Of a stretch of 64,000 nt of DNA, positions 8,159 through 17,682 are shown one piece after another. The position numbers and the translations under genes are program-made. The stretch's first letter is position 1. Each line of letters starts with the position of its first letter. Source of the DNA: Deltaproteobacteria bacterium. Its GTDB lineage: Bacteria; Bdellovibrionota; UBA2394. The stretch lies in assembly GCA_017302715.1 (NCBI GenBank), contig JAFLCD010000005.1, positions 1 through 64,000 of the forward strand, given 5' to 3'. The notes under the pieces were generated by a model that was given only the letters and a program-made list of their open reading frames with translations, searched no databases and was not told the DNA's origin.

Positions 8159-9313
8159 ATGAATAAGACATTCCTTCAATTTATCTTTTTTTTAGTTTCC
8201 TGCTCTTCATCAACGGCCTGCGTGAGCGCTTCTACCTTTTCTTGGAATCGGAAGGTCTTTGATAGAAACAAAATGCCCACAAATGAGAGTCTCACGAGTC
8301 GCTTTCCCGAGATTGAACCAGCTTCGATTCCAACCATCGCAAAAAATTGGCAGGATACCGAGCCCTATCTTTGGATTGAAACGGATGTGTATAAAAATCC
8401 AAATCAACTCAGATCTTTGCTTGAAAAAGCTTATCACTCCTATGATGAAGTTTCTGAAATCCAAAGCTTACGTATTTCTTTATCTGAACCCGTCCAATCT
8501 GAATTCAAAGCCGTTGAGCTTAATTTATTGATGGCGGCAGAAAATGCTTACGATAAGAAAAAGTCTACCGAAGATTTTAATATCTGGGAATCTGTCGGCT
8601 TTGTTGTCTTTGAAAATTCTAAGTCAGAGCTTTGCTCTCTGCCGGTGATGGGATCATCTGGCTTTGGCACTCATTATTTAATCGTAGGCTCTGCGGATTT
8701 TTATGAGAAAGAATTTATCTATTCAAAAAATTTCTCTAAGAATGGCGAAAAAGTTTTAACGATTCAAAGTCCCTTAACGCCGATTCAGATCGTTTTAAAT
8801 GATTCTTTGAGTTCGCTCTGCACTTGGAAATCGAGAGCATTCAAAAAAGATTCAATATCTAAAGCGATGCCTTCGAAAATTCGATTTGTCTTTGATTTTG
8901 AAACTGCCCTAATAACTGATCCACTCGATGAAAATCAAGTCTCTGCCCTAGTCTTGCAATCACCCGCAGTTCGGCGAGGCTATTCCGTTGATTGTGAGTT
9001 GCCCGAAGAACAGCGATGGCTTCTTTTTGGAAAAAAACTGAACGGAAAGTATAAGCTTTTTGGGGGCAGATTTAATTTAGAAGATGTAGAACATGAAAAA
9101 GTAGTCTGGTCCGCCAATAGGGGAGCCATACTTGATTGGGACTCGCTAGACTCTGAATCGAACCCTCTCACCATCCCATTTGAAATTTATTTAGCTCGAG
9201 CACCGGATAAGAAAAAAACTATTTTTCTTAAACCTACAAAATTCGACATCTCGAGCGAAGAAAAAATAAAAATCTTACTTGAAGAAATTCCTCGAGCTTA
9301 TTCTTCAAACTAA
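8159..9313 (+). CDS. Exported or lipoprotein of unknown function (384 aa)
   Basis: No family recognised. The N-terminus is a hydrophobic export signal. FLVSC around residue 15 could serve as a lipobox, or the protein is cleaved after about residue 25. The rest is soluble, mixed alpha/beta, without obvious repeats. Two cysteine pairs could form disulfides. The first ATG directly follows the terminator T-run, so either a promoter overlaps the terminator or translation starts at a later codon. It is followed after 56 bases by alaS, with a separate promoter predicted for the latter. Confidence 0.7.
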   Translation: MNKTFLQFIFFLVSCSSSTACVSASTFSWNRKVFDRNKMPTNESLTSRFPEIEPASIPTIAKNWQDTEPYLWIETDVYKNPNQLRSLLEKAYHSYDEVSEIQSLRISLSEPVQSEFKAVELNLLMAAENAYDKKKSTEDFNIWESVGFVVFENSKSELCSLPVMGSSGFGTHYLIVGSADFYEKEFIYSKNFSKNGEKVLTIQSPLTPIQIVLNDSLSSLCTWKSRAFKKDSISKAMPSKIRFVFDFETALITDPLDENQVSALVLQSPAVRRGYSVDCELPEEQRWLLFGKKLNGKYKLFGGRFNLEDVEHEKVVWSANRGAILDWDSLDSESNPLTIPFEIYLARAPDKKKTIFLKPTKFDISSEEKIKILLEEIPRAYSSN

Positions 9314-9333
9314 ACTTCAGTTTTCTAATTGTG

Positions 9334-9363
9334 CTTACAAGAGAGCCTCAATAAGGCTATTCT
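9334..9363 (+). promoter_or_regulatory. Sigma-70-type promoter of alaS, predicted leaderless
   Basis: -35 CTTACA (9334-9339), 18-bp spacer, -10 TATTCT (9358-9363). Only 6 bases separate the -10 box from the ATG at 9370, so transcription should begin at or next to the start codon. No ribosome site is present. Confidence 0.45.
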
Positions 9364-9369
9364 CAATAA

Positions 9370-12012
9370 ATGTCCACCGCACTTACAGCTAATGAGATTC
9401 GCGAGAGTTTTTTAAAATTCTTTGAGTCAAAAAAACACACCAGAGAGCGATCATCATCGCTTATTCCTCATAACGACCCTACTTTGCTTTTTACCAATGC
9501 AGGGATGAATCAGTTTAAAGATTGTTTTACGGGCAATGAAAAGCGTTCGTATGTGCGAGCGACGACTTGTCAAAAATGTGTTCGAGCTGGCGGAAAGCAT
9601 AACGATCTTGAAAGTGTTGGATTTACAAAGCGACACCAGACTTTTTTTGAAATGCTCGGAAACTTTTCATTTGGAGATTACTTCAAAAAAGAGGCCATCG
9701 AGTATGCGTGGGAATTTTTGACCGAAGTTGTAAAGTTACCCAAAGACAAGCTTTGGATTTCGGTTTTTGAAAAAGACGATGAAGCCGAAGAGCTTTGGAA
9801 AAAAATTTCTGGCTTACCCGCAAACAGAATTGTTCGGATGGGAGAGAAAGATAATTTTTGGGCGATGGGGGACACCGGCCCGTGTGGTCCTTGCTCAGAA
9901 ATTTATATCGATCGCGGCGAAACTTTTGGAAAAAAAGGCGAAACTATTTTTGATGGAGGCGAAAGATTCTTAGAAATCTGGAACCTCGTATTCATGCAAT
10001 TTGAGAAATTTGCTGATGGAACGATGAAGCCCCTTCCTAAGCCATCGGTAGATACGGGGATGGGACTTGAGCGCCTTGCAAGCGTTCTTCAAAATGTCGA
10101 AAGTAATTATTTGATCGATTCGATGCAGGCTATTTTGCAAAGTTTTGCAAAGCAACTCGGAAAAACTTATGGAGCGAATGCTGAGGATGATACGGCTCTC
10201 AGAGTTTTAACAGATCATATTCGAGCTGTTTCTTTTTTAATTTCAGACGGAGTTCAGCCAAGTAATGAGGGAAGAGGTTATGTACTTCGCCGTATTTTAA
10301 GACGCGCGATTCGGTACGGAAAAAAATTAGGTTGTCAGGAGCCTTTTTTCTACAAAGGTGTGGATTATGTTCAAAAGCAAATGGGCAAAGCTTACCCAGA
10401 ATTTTCTCAGAATGTCGCAGCTGTTTCGAAGATGATTTATCACGAAGAAGAGAAATTTTTTGAAACATTAGAAAATGGATTGAAGCTTTTGGAATCTAAA
10501 ACTTCAGGAATGAAAAAAGGTCAGATGCTTGCGGGGAATGTGGCTTTTCAACTTTACGATACGTTTGGATTTCCACTTGATTTAACGGAAGTTATTTTAA
10601 AAGAAAAAGGTTTAGAGCTAGATGTAAAAGGTTTTGACGAAGAGCTTTTAGCTCAGCGAACTCGATCCAAAGCCAATTGGAAGGGTAGTGGCGAACAGGC
10701 TGTTTCTGGTCTTTATAAAGATATTTCGAATGAGGGAATTTCTACCAGCTTTGTTGGTTACGAAAGTCTCGAATCGAGTTCAAAAGTCTTAGCGCTTATT
10801 TCTGGCGGAAAAAAAGTGGAGAAGATTTCTGCAGGCGATGAAGCCGAAATTATTTTGGACAAAACCCCTTTTTATGCAGAGGGTGGCGGACAAGTTGGGG
10901 ATCAAGGAATTTTAAAATCTAAAGACTTAGAATTTTCTGTGGAGAATACGTTTAAGCCTGCCACGAATCTTTTTGTTCATCGCGGAAAATTAAAATCTGG
11001 CGAGTTGAAGGTGGGCGCTAATTTGAGTGCGCAAGTCGATAAACAAACAAGATTAAAGACGAGAATCAATCATACGATCACTCACGTTTTACATGCAACT
11101 TTGCAAGAAATTCTCGGCGATCACATCAAGCAAGCCGGAAGCTTAGTCCATCCCGATTATTTGAGATTTGATTTTTCTCATTTTCAGCAGGTTCAGAAAA
11201 ATGAGCTCAGAAAAATTGAAAATATTGTAAACGCTCGCATTCGAGAGAATTCAGTAGTTGAGATAAAGGAAGAAGAACTAGAAAAGGCCATCGCAGGTGG
11301 AGCTAAAGCTTTCTTTGATGAAAAATATGGCGAAAAAGTTCGTGTACTTTCTGTGGGCAGTTTTTCTAAAGAACTTTGCGGTGGAACTCATGCTGAGAGA
11401 TTGGGTGAAGCGGGGTTATTTAAAATTGTGAATGAATCGAGCGTAGCTTCAGGTGTTCGGCGTATCGTCGCAGTCACGGGGCAAAAGGCTTATGACTTTG
11501 TTTTAGAACAGGAAGCCATGCTTGAAACTCTCTCCGAACTTTTGAAATCTCCAGAGAAGGAGCTCCCAGGAAGAGTAGAAAAATTGCTTAAAGAAAAGTC
11601 GGAGCTGCAGAAAAAAATTCAGAATCAATCTCAAATTTCAAAAAAAGATGCTGCAGAACTCATTCAAGAAATTGAAGGTGTTAAGGTAATCATCGAAGTC
11701 GTGAGCGCTGAAAATGCTAAGGACCTAAGACCCTTATCAGATAATTATAAGCAAAAATTAAAACGCGGTGTCGTTGTTATTGGAGCTGCAGTCGAAGGAA
11801 GAGCGACAGTGCTCGCAAGTGTGACCGATGATATCGCGGATCAGTTTCAGATGCCGAAGTTCGTAGAAAAGCTTTCGAGCTTAGTGAATGGAAAAGGAGG
11901 CGGCCGCCCTAATTTTGCTCAGGTGGGGGGATCAAATACTGATCAACTTAATGAGGCAAAATTAGCCGAAGCTTTAAAAACTCACCTGCAATCAATTTCA
12001 GCTTTAGCGTAA
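9370..12012 (+). CDS. alaS: Alanyl-tRNA synthetase
   Basis: Charges tRNA-Ala in the cytoplasm; 880 aa, the normal length. The N-terminal class II catalytic domain begins ANEIRESFLKFFESKKH and contains motif 2 around RATTCQKCVRAGGKHNDL. The editing domain carries HTITHVLHAT (HxxxH) and the ELCGGTHA zinc/editing motif, followed by SSVASGVRRI, a coiled-coil linker and the C-Ala domain with GKGGGRPNFAQVGG. No frameshift was seen. It is preceded by its own candidate promoter and ends 8 bases before a convergent TPR gene. Confidence 0.97.
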   Translation: MSTALTANEIRESFLKFFESKKHTRERSSSLIPHNDPTLLFTNAGMNQFKDCFTGNEKRSYVRATTCQKCVRAGGKHNDLESVGFTKRHQTFFEMLGNFSFGDYFKKEAIEYAWEFLTEVVKLPKDKLWISVFEKDDEAEELWKKISGLPANRIVRMGEKDNFWAMGDTGPCGPCSEIYIDRGETFGKKGETIFDGGERFLEIWNLVFMQFEKFADGTMKPLPKPSVDTGMGLERLASVLQNVESNYLIDSMQAILQSFAKQLGKTYGANAEDDTALRVLTDHIRAVSFLISDGVQPSNEGRGYVLRRILRRAIRYGKKLGCQEPFFYKGVDYVQKQMGKAYPEFSQNVAAVSKMIYHEEEKFFETLENGLKLLESKTSGMKKGQMLAGNVAFQLYDTFGFPLDLTEVILKEKGLELDVKGFDEELLAQRTRSKANWKGSGEQAVSGLYKDISNEGISTSFVGYESLESSSKVLALISGGKKVEKISAGDEAEIILDKTPFYAEGGGQVGDQGILKSKDLEFSVENTFKPATNLFVHRGKLKSGELKVGANLSAQVDKQTRLKTRINHTITHVLHATLQEILGDHIKQAGSLVHPDYLRFDFSHFQQVQKNELRKIENIVNARIRENSVVEIKEEELEKAIAGGAKAFFDEKYGEKVRVLSVGSFSKELCGGTHAERLGEAGLFKIVNESSVASGVRRIVAVTGQKAYDFVLEQEAMLETLSELLKSPEKELPGRVEKLLKEKSELQKKIQNQSQISKKDAAELIQEIEGVKVIIEVVSAENAKDLRPLSDNYKQKLKRGVVVIGAAVEGRATVLASVTDDIADQFQMPKFVEKLSSLVNGKGGGRPNFAQVGGSNTDQLNEAKLAEALKTHLQSISALA

Positions 12013-12019
12013 TTAAAAA

Positions 12020-12721
12020 TTAAGCGACAAGTTTACAGTAAGCTTGAGCCACTTTATTTCCGGGCTCAATTAACAATGCTTTCTGCCAAGATTTCAGCGC
12101 ATCTTTTCTTTTATTCTGAGAATAATAAGTAACCCCTAGTGCAATCCAAAATGGGGCATAGCGAGACGCAGATTTTTTTACTTTATTGAAAATTTTGAGA
12201 GCCTGCGTTTTTTTGCCAGTCTCGCGATAAGAAGTGGCGAGCTTTGTCTGCACGTCGATAAATTGTGGGCAGAGATCAACAGCCTGCTCGTATTCTCCAA
12301 TGGCTAATTTATATTCGCCAACGCTGTGATAGAGATCTCCGATCTCAGCATGCATATTTGCGATTTTTGCCATGAGCATAGGGTCCATGGCGCCACGGCT
12401 TTTAGCTCCGTAAGCTTTTAACTTTTGATAAATTTCTTTCGATTTTTTACCGAGGCCTAAATTATTGTAAACGACGGATAAATTGAGAGCTGCTTCCATA
12501 TATTGAGGATTAATTTTAAGCGCGTTTTTAAATGCGATTTCAGCAAAATTGAATTTTCCAAGATCCGCGTAAAGAAGGCCTAAAGAATTATAGACGTCTG
12601 CAAGTTTGTGAACTTTCAAAATCTTTAGCAAAATATCTTCAGCTCTATCGTACTGCTTTGTCTTGATATAATTTTTTGCCAAACTGATTTGGCTTTGTAA
12701 TTCTTTTGTCTTTGTACTCAT
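12020..12721 (-). CDS. Tetratricopeptide-repeat protein
   Basis: 233-aa protein built from about six TPR helix pairs, for example KQYDRAEDILLKILKVHKLADVYNSLGLLYADLGKFNFAEIAF-type spacing, continuing through AIGEYEQAVDLCP and ALKSWQKALLIEP. There is no signal peptide, so it is cytoplasmic. TPR proteins act as protein-binding scaffolds; the partner is unknown. It lies 12 bases after bamD on the same strand, in a probable rlmE-bamD-TPR operon, so a link to envelope biogenesis is possible but not shown. Confidence 0.8.
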   Translation of the reverse strand: MSTKTKELQSQISLAKNYIKTKQYDRAEDILLKILKVHKLADVYNSLGLLYADLGKFNFAEIAFKNALKINPQYMEAALNLSVVYNNLGLGKKSKEIYQKLKAYGAKSRGAMDPMLMAKIANMHAEIGDLYHSVGEYKLAIGEYEQAVDLCPQFIDVQTKLATSYRETGKKTQALKIFNKVKKSASRYAPFWIALGVTYYSQNKRKDALKSWQKALLIEPGNKVAQAYCKLVA

Positions 12722-12733
12722 TACTCTCTCCGA

Positions 12734-13438
12734 TTATTTTTTCATCGCCTTGATTTTAGCGTCAACGGCATCTGCTTGTTCATTCTTTCCAGCGCGTCTT
12801 AAGCTTCTCGCCTCTCTCTCCATAGCTTCACCGACACGAGGATTATCAGCATACTGGTCAACAAATTCGGCATATCGTTTTGCGGCAGCGTCATAGTCGC
12901 CCATTTTTTCGTAAAATCTTCCGATTTCAAAAATTTTGTCAGCAAGTTGATGACGAGCTTCGATAATATGTTTTTGTGCTTCTGCGATATGAGAGTTGTT
13001 GGGATAGTCGACGAGTAAGCGTGTAAAAGTATCAACTACTTTTGCAGTCGCTCGAGTATCACGTTGAGCGGTGCTTGGCATTTGCTGCACATAACACATT
13101 CCCAAACTAAAAAGGGCGTCTGGAATTTCGGGGCGACCCGGGTACGTTTTAATAAATTCTTCATAAGAAGAGGCGGCGGTCTTATAAGACTCTTCTCGGT
13201 AATAAGATTCAGCGATTTTTAGATCGGCTTGTACTTGAAGTGAGCTTTGAGGAAATTCTGTTTTAATTCTATAGAATTGCTTGCGAGCTTCTTCATAGAA
13301 GTCGTCATTCATATAGCGCTCACCTTCTGCGAGTGTTCCTGCATCTGTGGTGAGGTCATGTTTTTTTGCGGAACATGCAGAGAGAGTGCCGATTAAAGTC
13401 AGTGCAAATAAAATAAAACTAGGTCTTAAAATTTTCAT
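12734..13438 (-). CDS. bamD: Outer membrane assembly lipoprotein BamD
   Basis: Essential lipoprotein of the BAM complex, which inserts beta-barrel proteins into the outer membrane; it acts on the periplasmic side. The lipobox LSAC places the lipidated cysteine at residue 22. Five TPR-like repeats follow (GERYMNDDFYEEARKQFY, then SYKTAASSYEEFIKTYPG, NNSHIAEAQKHI, MGDYDAAAKRYAEFVDQY), in the BamD/YfiO order. Length is 234 aa, near the family norm. It starts 7 bases after the rlmE stop, indicating co-transcription. Confidence 0.92.
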   Translation of the reverse strand: MKILRPSFILFALTLIGTLSACSAKKHDLTTDAGTLAEGERYMNDDFYEEARKQFYRIKTEFPQSSLQVQADLKIAESYYREESYKTAASSYEEFIKTYPGRPEIPDALFSLGMCYVQQMPSTAQRDTRATAKVVDTFTRLLVDYPNNSHIAEAQKHIIEARHQLADKIFEIGRFYEKMGDYDAAAKRYAEFVDQYADNPRVGEAMEREARSLRRAGKNEQADAVDAKIKAMKK

Positions 13439-13445
13439 GGATTCG

Positions 13446-14048
13446 TCATTCTAGTTTAAAATTTTGCCCAACAAAATACATCTCTTTCGAATCTTTATGA
13501 ACGGCAGGAGGGCGGTAAAACTTCGAAAATTTAAAGAGTTTTCCGAATTCTTTTGAGAATTTGACGGTGTCTTCGGATTGAAAAAGCTTAACCACTAAAT
13601 GTCCGCCCTGTTTAAGGTGTTCCTTGGCAATTTCAAAAGCGCGTTGAATAAGCTCGAGCGAGCCTGCGCAATCAACAGCGCGGTTTCCTTGAGTAAAAGG
13701 CGCCATATCCGAGACAATCACATCAAAAACTTTCGTATCGGGGGGAAGAGGATCCATCACAGACTGCTGTAAAAACGTAAAATCGATGCCACTTTTTTTA
13801 ATCTTTTCTTGAGCGGTGATAGAAAGGGGCTGCTGATCCAAGGCGATTAAATAACCGCGTGAGCCTAAAACACTCAATAAATACTCAGTCCAGCTGCCAG
13901 GAGCTGCGCCTAGGTCCAAAACCCGGTTGCCGGTCGATATCAGGTGATATTTTTCCTGAATATTCTGCAATTTATAGACAGATCGAGCTGAATATTTTTC
14001 GCGTTTTGCTTTATGAAAATAGAAGTCATGAATTTTGTCCCGCTTCAC
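13446..14048 (-). CDS. rlmE: 23S rRNA 2'-O-ribose methyltransferase RlmE (FtsJ)
   Basis: SAM-dependent methyltransferase acting on U2552 of 23S rRNA in family members. SAM-binding motif VLDLGAAPGSWTEYLL, SDMAP (catalytic Asp), VVKLFQ (Lys) and SKEMYFVG (Glu) give the K-D-K-E tetrad with an N-terminal Lys in KAKREKYSARSVYKL. I place the start at the GTG at 14048 (MKRDKIHDFYF...), which matches the short N-terminus of the family. The frame stays open to an ATG at 14099, but that would overlap the divergent hemW by 87 bases. The GTG has GGAG only 2 bases upstream, so the exact start is unsettled. Confidence 0.9.
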   Translation of the reverse strand: MKRDKIHDFYFHKAKREKYSARSVYKLQNIQEKYHLISTGNRVLDLGAAPGSWTEYLLSVLGSRGYLIALDQQPLSITAQEKIKKSGIDFTFLQQSVMDPLPPDTKVFDVIVSDMAPFTQGNRAVDCAGSLELIQRAFEIAKEHLKQGGHLVVKLFQSEDTVKFSKEFGKLFKFSKFYRPPAVHKDSKEMYFVGQNFKLE

Positions 14049-15164
14049 CGCTCCTCTGTACCGCAATATCTTTATCTGCACTATCCTGTTTGTAAGCATG
14101 TTTGCTCGTATTGCGACTTTAATGTGTATGCGAGCTCTAAGATGGCTAAGGGTTTCAACGAGATATGGCTAAGGGCTATGGAGCTCCATCTTTTAAACTT
14201 AGTTCAAACGGATCAACATCCACTAAAGACTCTCTATTTAGGAGGGGGGACGCCCTCACTTTTAGAGATCAGTGACTTAAAAAATTTACTTAAAATTTTA
14301 AAAACTCGTTTTGAATTTTCGAGAGATCTTGAATTTACGATGGAGACTAATCCTGAAAATTTGAATCTTGAATATTTACGAGCTCTAAAAAATGAAATCG
14401 GGGTGAATCGCTTAAGTCTGGGTGTGCAAAGTTTTTTACCCAACCAGTTAAAGCGGCTTGAGCGTTTAGCGACGGCAAAAAAATTGGAACAAGTTATTTT
14501 TGAAATTCAAAGTGAATTTAAAAATTTTAGTCTCGATTGGATGATTGGAATTCCTGACCAAACCTTAGAAAGCTTTGAAGAGGATTTAAAAAAGTTTATA
14601 GAAATTTCTCCACCGCATCTTTCAACTTATATTTTAACTTTGCCGGCTGATCATAAAATGAAAACTAATCTTACGATGCAGAAGCTTTTGGTTAGCGACG
14701 AAGGTGTACAAAATATTTATTTAAAAATTTGTGATGCTTTGAGGGCGTCTGGTTACGAGCACTATGAAATTTCAAATTTTTCTAAGCCAGGATTTCGCAG
14801 CAAACATAATTCTAATTATTGGAATTCGTCTTCGGATTATTTAGCGCTAGGTCCGGGAGCTCACGGATATTTAAAGAATGAGAGTGAACGCATTCGTTAT
14901 GAAAATATTCGGGATCCTCTTGTCTGGTCTTCTTCTGATTTTGGATTTGAAAATTCTGAGATTCTCACTGCTGAGCAGCAAAAATTAGAAAATTTTTACC
15001 TTCGGTTGCGCACGCGTCAACCCGTCTTTGTTTCTGAAGTAAACGAGAGCGTCATTTCTCCCATGCTTCAGGAAAAATGGATCAAACTTGAAGGGAATGA
15101 GATGTTTTTAACTGAATCGGGCTGGCTTTTAATGGAATCCATTGCTGAAAAATTGCTTCCTTAA
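14013..15164 (+). CDS. hemW: HemW-like radical SAM protein
   Basis: Radical-SAM family heme chaperone, formerly called oxygen-independent coproporphyrinogen III oxidase-like. The [4Fe-4S] motif CKHVCSYC (CX3CX2C) lies about 30 residues in, followed by YLGGGTPSLL, METNPENL, GVNRLSLGVQSF and DWMIGIPDQT. The C-terminal HemN_C region (YEISNFSKPGFRSKHNSNYW, LGPGAHGY) is complete. A second in-frame ATG at 14028 is also possible and would reduce overlap with divergent rlmE. Neither start has a clear ribosome site. The HemN substrate-oxidase extension is absent, so a heme-chaperone role is favoured. Confidence 0.9.
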   Translation: MKIEVMNFVPLHRSSVPQYLYLHYPVCKHVCSYCDFNVYASSKMAKGFNEIWLRAMELHLLNLVQTDQHPLKTLYLGGGTPSLLEISDLKNLLKILKTRFEFSRDLEFTMETNPENLNLEYLRALKNEIGVNRLSLGVQSFLPNQLKRLERLATAKKLEQVIFEIQSEFKNFSLDWMIGIPDQTLESFEEDLKKFIEISPPHLSTYILTLPADHKMKTNLTMQKLLVSDEGVQNIYLKICDALRASGYEHYEISNFSKPGFRSKHNSNYWNSSSDYLALGPGAHGYLKNESERIRYENIRDPLVWSSSDFGFENSEILTAEQQKLENFYLRLRTRQPVFVSEVNESVISPMLQEKWIKLEGNEMFLTESGWLLMESIAEKLLP

Positions 15165-15233
15165 AAAACTCAATAAAATTCAAAAATCTGCCCCGCAGCA
15201 TTGACCTGTAAGCAGATAGAATAAAGTTTGGGG

Positions 15234-15860
15234 ATGAGCTCTAAAAATAAAAATTCGGACAAGGCCCGCAGCACTAAGTCACGTGCCGATATGCTTATCG
15301 AAGAAGCAGTGAAGGCCGTTGAAGCAGAAGAGTCTGGTGATGATTCCTCAGAAGAAGTTGTTTCTAAAGAAACGGGGAGCGTAAATCCTGTCGCGAAAAT
15401 TGACCTTCAACAATATATAGAAAAAGAAGCTTATTTACGTCTTGCTGCAGACTTTGAAAATTTTCGAAGACGAGCCGTTAAAGAGCGGCAGGATTCCGAG
15501 CGAAATGGTCGAGAAAAAATTCTTCGCGGGTTCCTAGAAATTTTTGACAACTTAGAGCGAGGGCTTTCTCAATCTAAAAACGAAGATTCTGCTTTGGCCG
15601 AAGGAATTCGAATGATTATTTCTCAGGCCGAAATTTGGATGAGATCCGAGGGGCTTGAGAGAGTAGAGACTAAAGGAAAATTATTTGATCCAACTATTCA
15701 CGAAGCGGTTTCGCAAATCGAAGATAATACAAAACCTTCGGGAAGTATTTTAGAAGAAGTAAAACGTGGTTATAAATGGAGTGATCGTTTGCTTAGGCCC
15801 GCTGCCGTTATTGTCAGTAAAAATTCCGAAATTGAATTAGAAAAAGAAAAGGAATCTTAA
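15234..15860 (+). CDS. grpE: GrpE nucleotide exchange factor (first of two)
   Basis: Cochaperone that releases ADP from DnaK. The acidic disordered N-terminus (about residues 1-50) is followed by a long helix with [20 protein letters not shown] and the C-terminal beta domain ([41 protein letters not shown]), both family hallmarks. I choose the ATG at 15234; an in-frame TTG lies 6 bases upstream. dnaK starts 1 base after the stop, so they form an operon. A second GrpE-like gene occurs at 62110. Confidence 0.94.
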   Translation: MSSKNKNSDKARSTKSRADMLIEEAVKAVEAEESGDDSSEEVVSKETGSVNPVAKIDLQQYIEKEAYLRLAADFENFRRRAVKERQDSERNGREKILRGFLEIFDNLERGLSQSKNEDSALAEGIRMIISQAEIWMRSEGLERVETKGKLFDPTIHEAVSQIEDNTKPSGSILEEVKRGYKWSDRLLRPAAVIVSKNSEIELEKEKES

Positions 15861-15861
15861 C

Positions 15862-17682
15862 GTGTCGAGAGTTATCGGAATAGATTTAGGAACCACGAAT
15901 TCATGCGTTAGCTTGCTCGACTCCGGAAAGCCAACCGTCATTCCAAACTCCGAAGGCGCAAGAACAACTCCATCGGTTGTCGCATTTTCAAAAACAAATG
16001 AGCGCCTCGTCGGGCAAATCGCAAAGCGCCAAGCAGTAACGAACAGTACTCGCACCATTCATGCTGTTAAAAGATTAATTGGAAGAAAATTTAATGATGA
16101 GATGGTTGTTAAATCTAAAACCATTTTGCCTTATCAAATTGCCGAAGCAAAAAATTCAGATGCTTGGGTTCAAGTGGACGATAAGTCTTATAGTCCCAGC
16201 GAAATTTCGGGAATGGTCTTAAAGAAAATGAAAGAAGTGGCCGAAGATTATTTAGGCCAAGAAGTTAAAGAGGCCGTCATCACGGTTCCCGCTTATTTCA
16301 ACGATGCTCAAAGACAGGCGACTAAAGACGCAGGAAAAATTGCGGGCCTGAATGTTCTTCGAATTTTAAATGAGCCGACCGCAGCCGCACTCGCTTATGG
16401 TCTTGATAAGCAAGGCGCCGAAAAAATTGCCGTCTTTGATTTAGGCGGGGGAACTTTCGATATCTCTGTTTTGGAATTAAGCGATGGCGTCTATCAAGTG
16501 AAGTCGACAAACGGCGACACTTTCTTGGGCGGAGAAGATTTTGATCATCGCATTATGACCTTCTTGATCGACAAGTTTAAGGAATCAGAAAAAATAGATT
16601 TGGCAACCGATCCACTTGCGCTTCAGAGAATCAAAGAAGCTGCAGAAAAAGCGAAGCATGAACTTTCTTCTTCGGACGAAACGACGATTGAGCTTCCTTT
16701 CATTACGGCCACTCAAGGTGCGCCTAAACATTTAAAACTTTCACTCACGCGAACTCAGCTCAATGAGCTTTGCAAAGATTTAATTGATCGACTTGAGGGT
16801 CCTTGCAAAACAGCAATGACGGATGCCGGCTTAAAACCTGAAGAAATTCATAAAGTTCTGCTGGTTGGGGGTATGACCCGAATGCCCGCCGTGCAGGCGA
16901 AGGTGAAGGCAATTTTTGGAAAAGATGGAGATCATTCGATTAATCCCGATGAAGTAGTCGCGATTGGCGCGAGTATTCAGGGCGGGGTTTTGACGGGCGA
17001 AGTTACGAATGTTGTTCTTCTCGATGTCACTCCACTTTCTTTGGGAGTTGAAACAGCGGGTGGAGTTTTTACTAAAATTATCGAAAAAAATACTTCGATC
17101 CCCACGATGAAATCAAAAACATTTACGACGGCCGCCGATAATCAATCTTTCGTTAATGTTCATGTTCTTCAAGGTGAGCGAGAGCTCGCGAATTTTAATA
17201 AAACTCTAGCAAAATTTGAACTGACAGATATTCCGCCTGCGCCTAGAGGTGTTCCGCAAATTGATGTGACGTTTTCGATCGATTCAAATGGAATCGTCAA
17301 TGTAAAAGCCACTGATATGGGAACAGGTAAAGAACAATCAATTCGTATCACGGCTTCAAGTGGACTTTCGGAATCTGAAATTAAAAAGATTGTGCAAGAA
17401 GCTCAGGATTATGCGGAATCTGACGCAAAACAGAAAGAATTAACGGACGCTGTTTTAGAGCTCGAAGGCCTAATTTTTACCGCCGAGAAATCTATTCATG
17501 AATTTAAAGATGAGCTGCCAGCCGAAATAGCAGAGCGCGCAATTACAGCTTTGGCTCAAGCCAAAAAAGCTTTAGAGTCGACTGATGTGGAATTTGTGCG
17601 ATCAAGTAAAGCAGAACTCAACGAAGCCGCTCACGCTATGGCAGAGCATATCTACGGAAAATTCGCCGATACGACGAACTAG
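15862..17682 (+). CDS. dnaK: Chaperone DnaK (Hsp70)
   Basis: ATP-dependent cytoplasmic chaperone. The nucleotide-binding domain has [13 protein letters not shown], the hydrophobic linker is [14 protein letters not shown], and the substrate domain and short helical lid follow. The start is GTG, 1 base after the grpE stop. At 606 aa it is shorter than E. coli DnaK (638 aa) and lacks the usual acidic EEVKDK-like tail, ending instead ...YGKFADTTN. DnaJ is not next to it. The truncated tail and the second GrpE elsewhere raise the possibility that this is one of two Hsp70 systems. Confidence 0.95.
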   Translation: MSRVIGIDLGTTNSCVSLLDSGKPTVIPNSEGARTTPSVVAFSKTNERLVGQIAKRQAVTNSTRTIHAVKRLIGRKFNDEMVVKSKTILPYQIAEAKNSDAWVQVDDKSYSPSEISGMVLKKMKEVAEDYLGQEVKEAVITVPAYFNDAQRQATKDAGKIAGLNVLRILNEPTAAALAYGLDKQGAEKIAVFDLGGGTFDISVLELSDGVYQVKSTNGDTFLGGEDFDHRIMTFLIDKFKESEKIDLATDPLALQRIKEAAEKAKHELSSSDETTIELPFITATQGAPKHLKLSLTRTQLNELCKDLIDRLEGPCKTAMTDAGLKPEEIHKVLLVGGMTRMPAVQAKVKAIFGKDGDHSINPDEVVAIGASIQGGVLTGEVTNVVLLDVTPLSLGVETAGGVFTKIIEKNTSIPTMKSKTFTTAADNQSFVNVHVLQGERELANFNKTLAKFELTDIPPAPRGVPQIDVTFSIDSNGIVNVKATDMGTGKEQSIRITASSGLSESEIKKIVQEAQDYAESDAKQKELTDAVLELEGLIFTAEKSIHEFKDELPAEIAERAITALAQAKKALESTDVEFVRSSKAELNEAAHAMAEHIYGKFADTTN

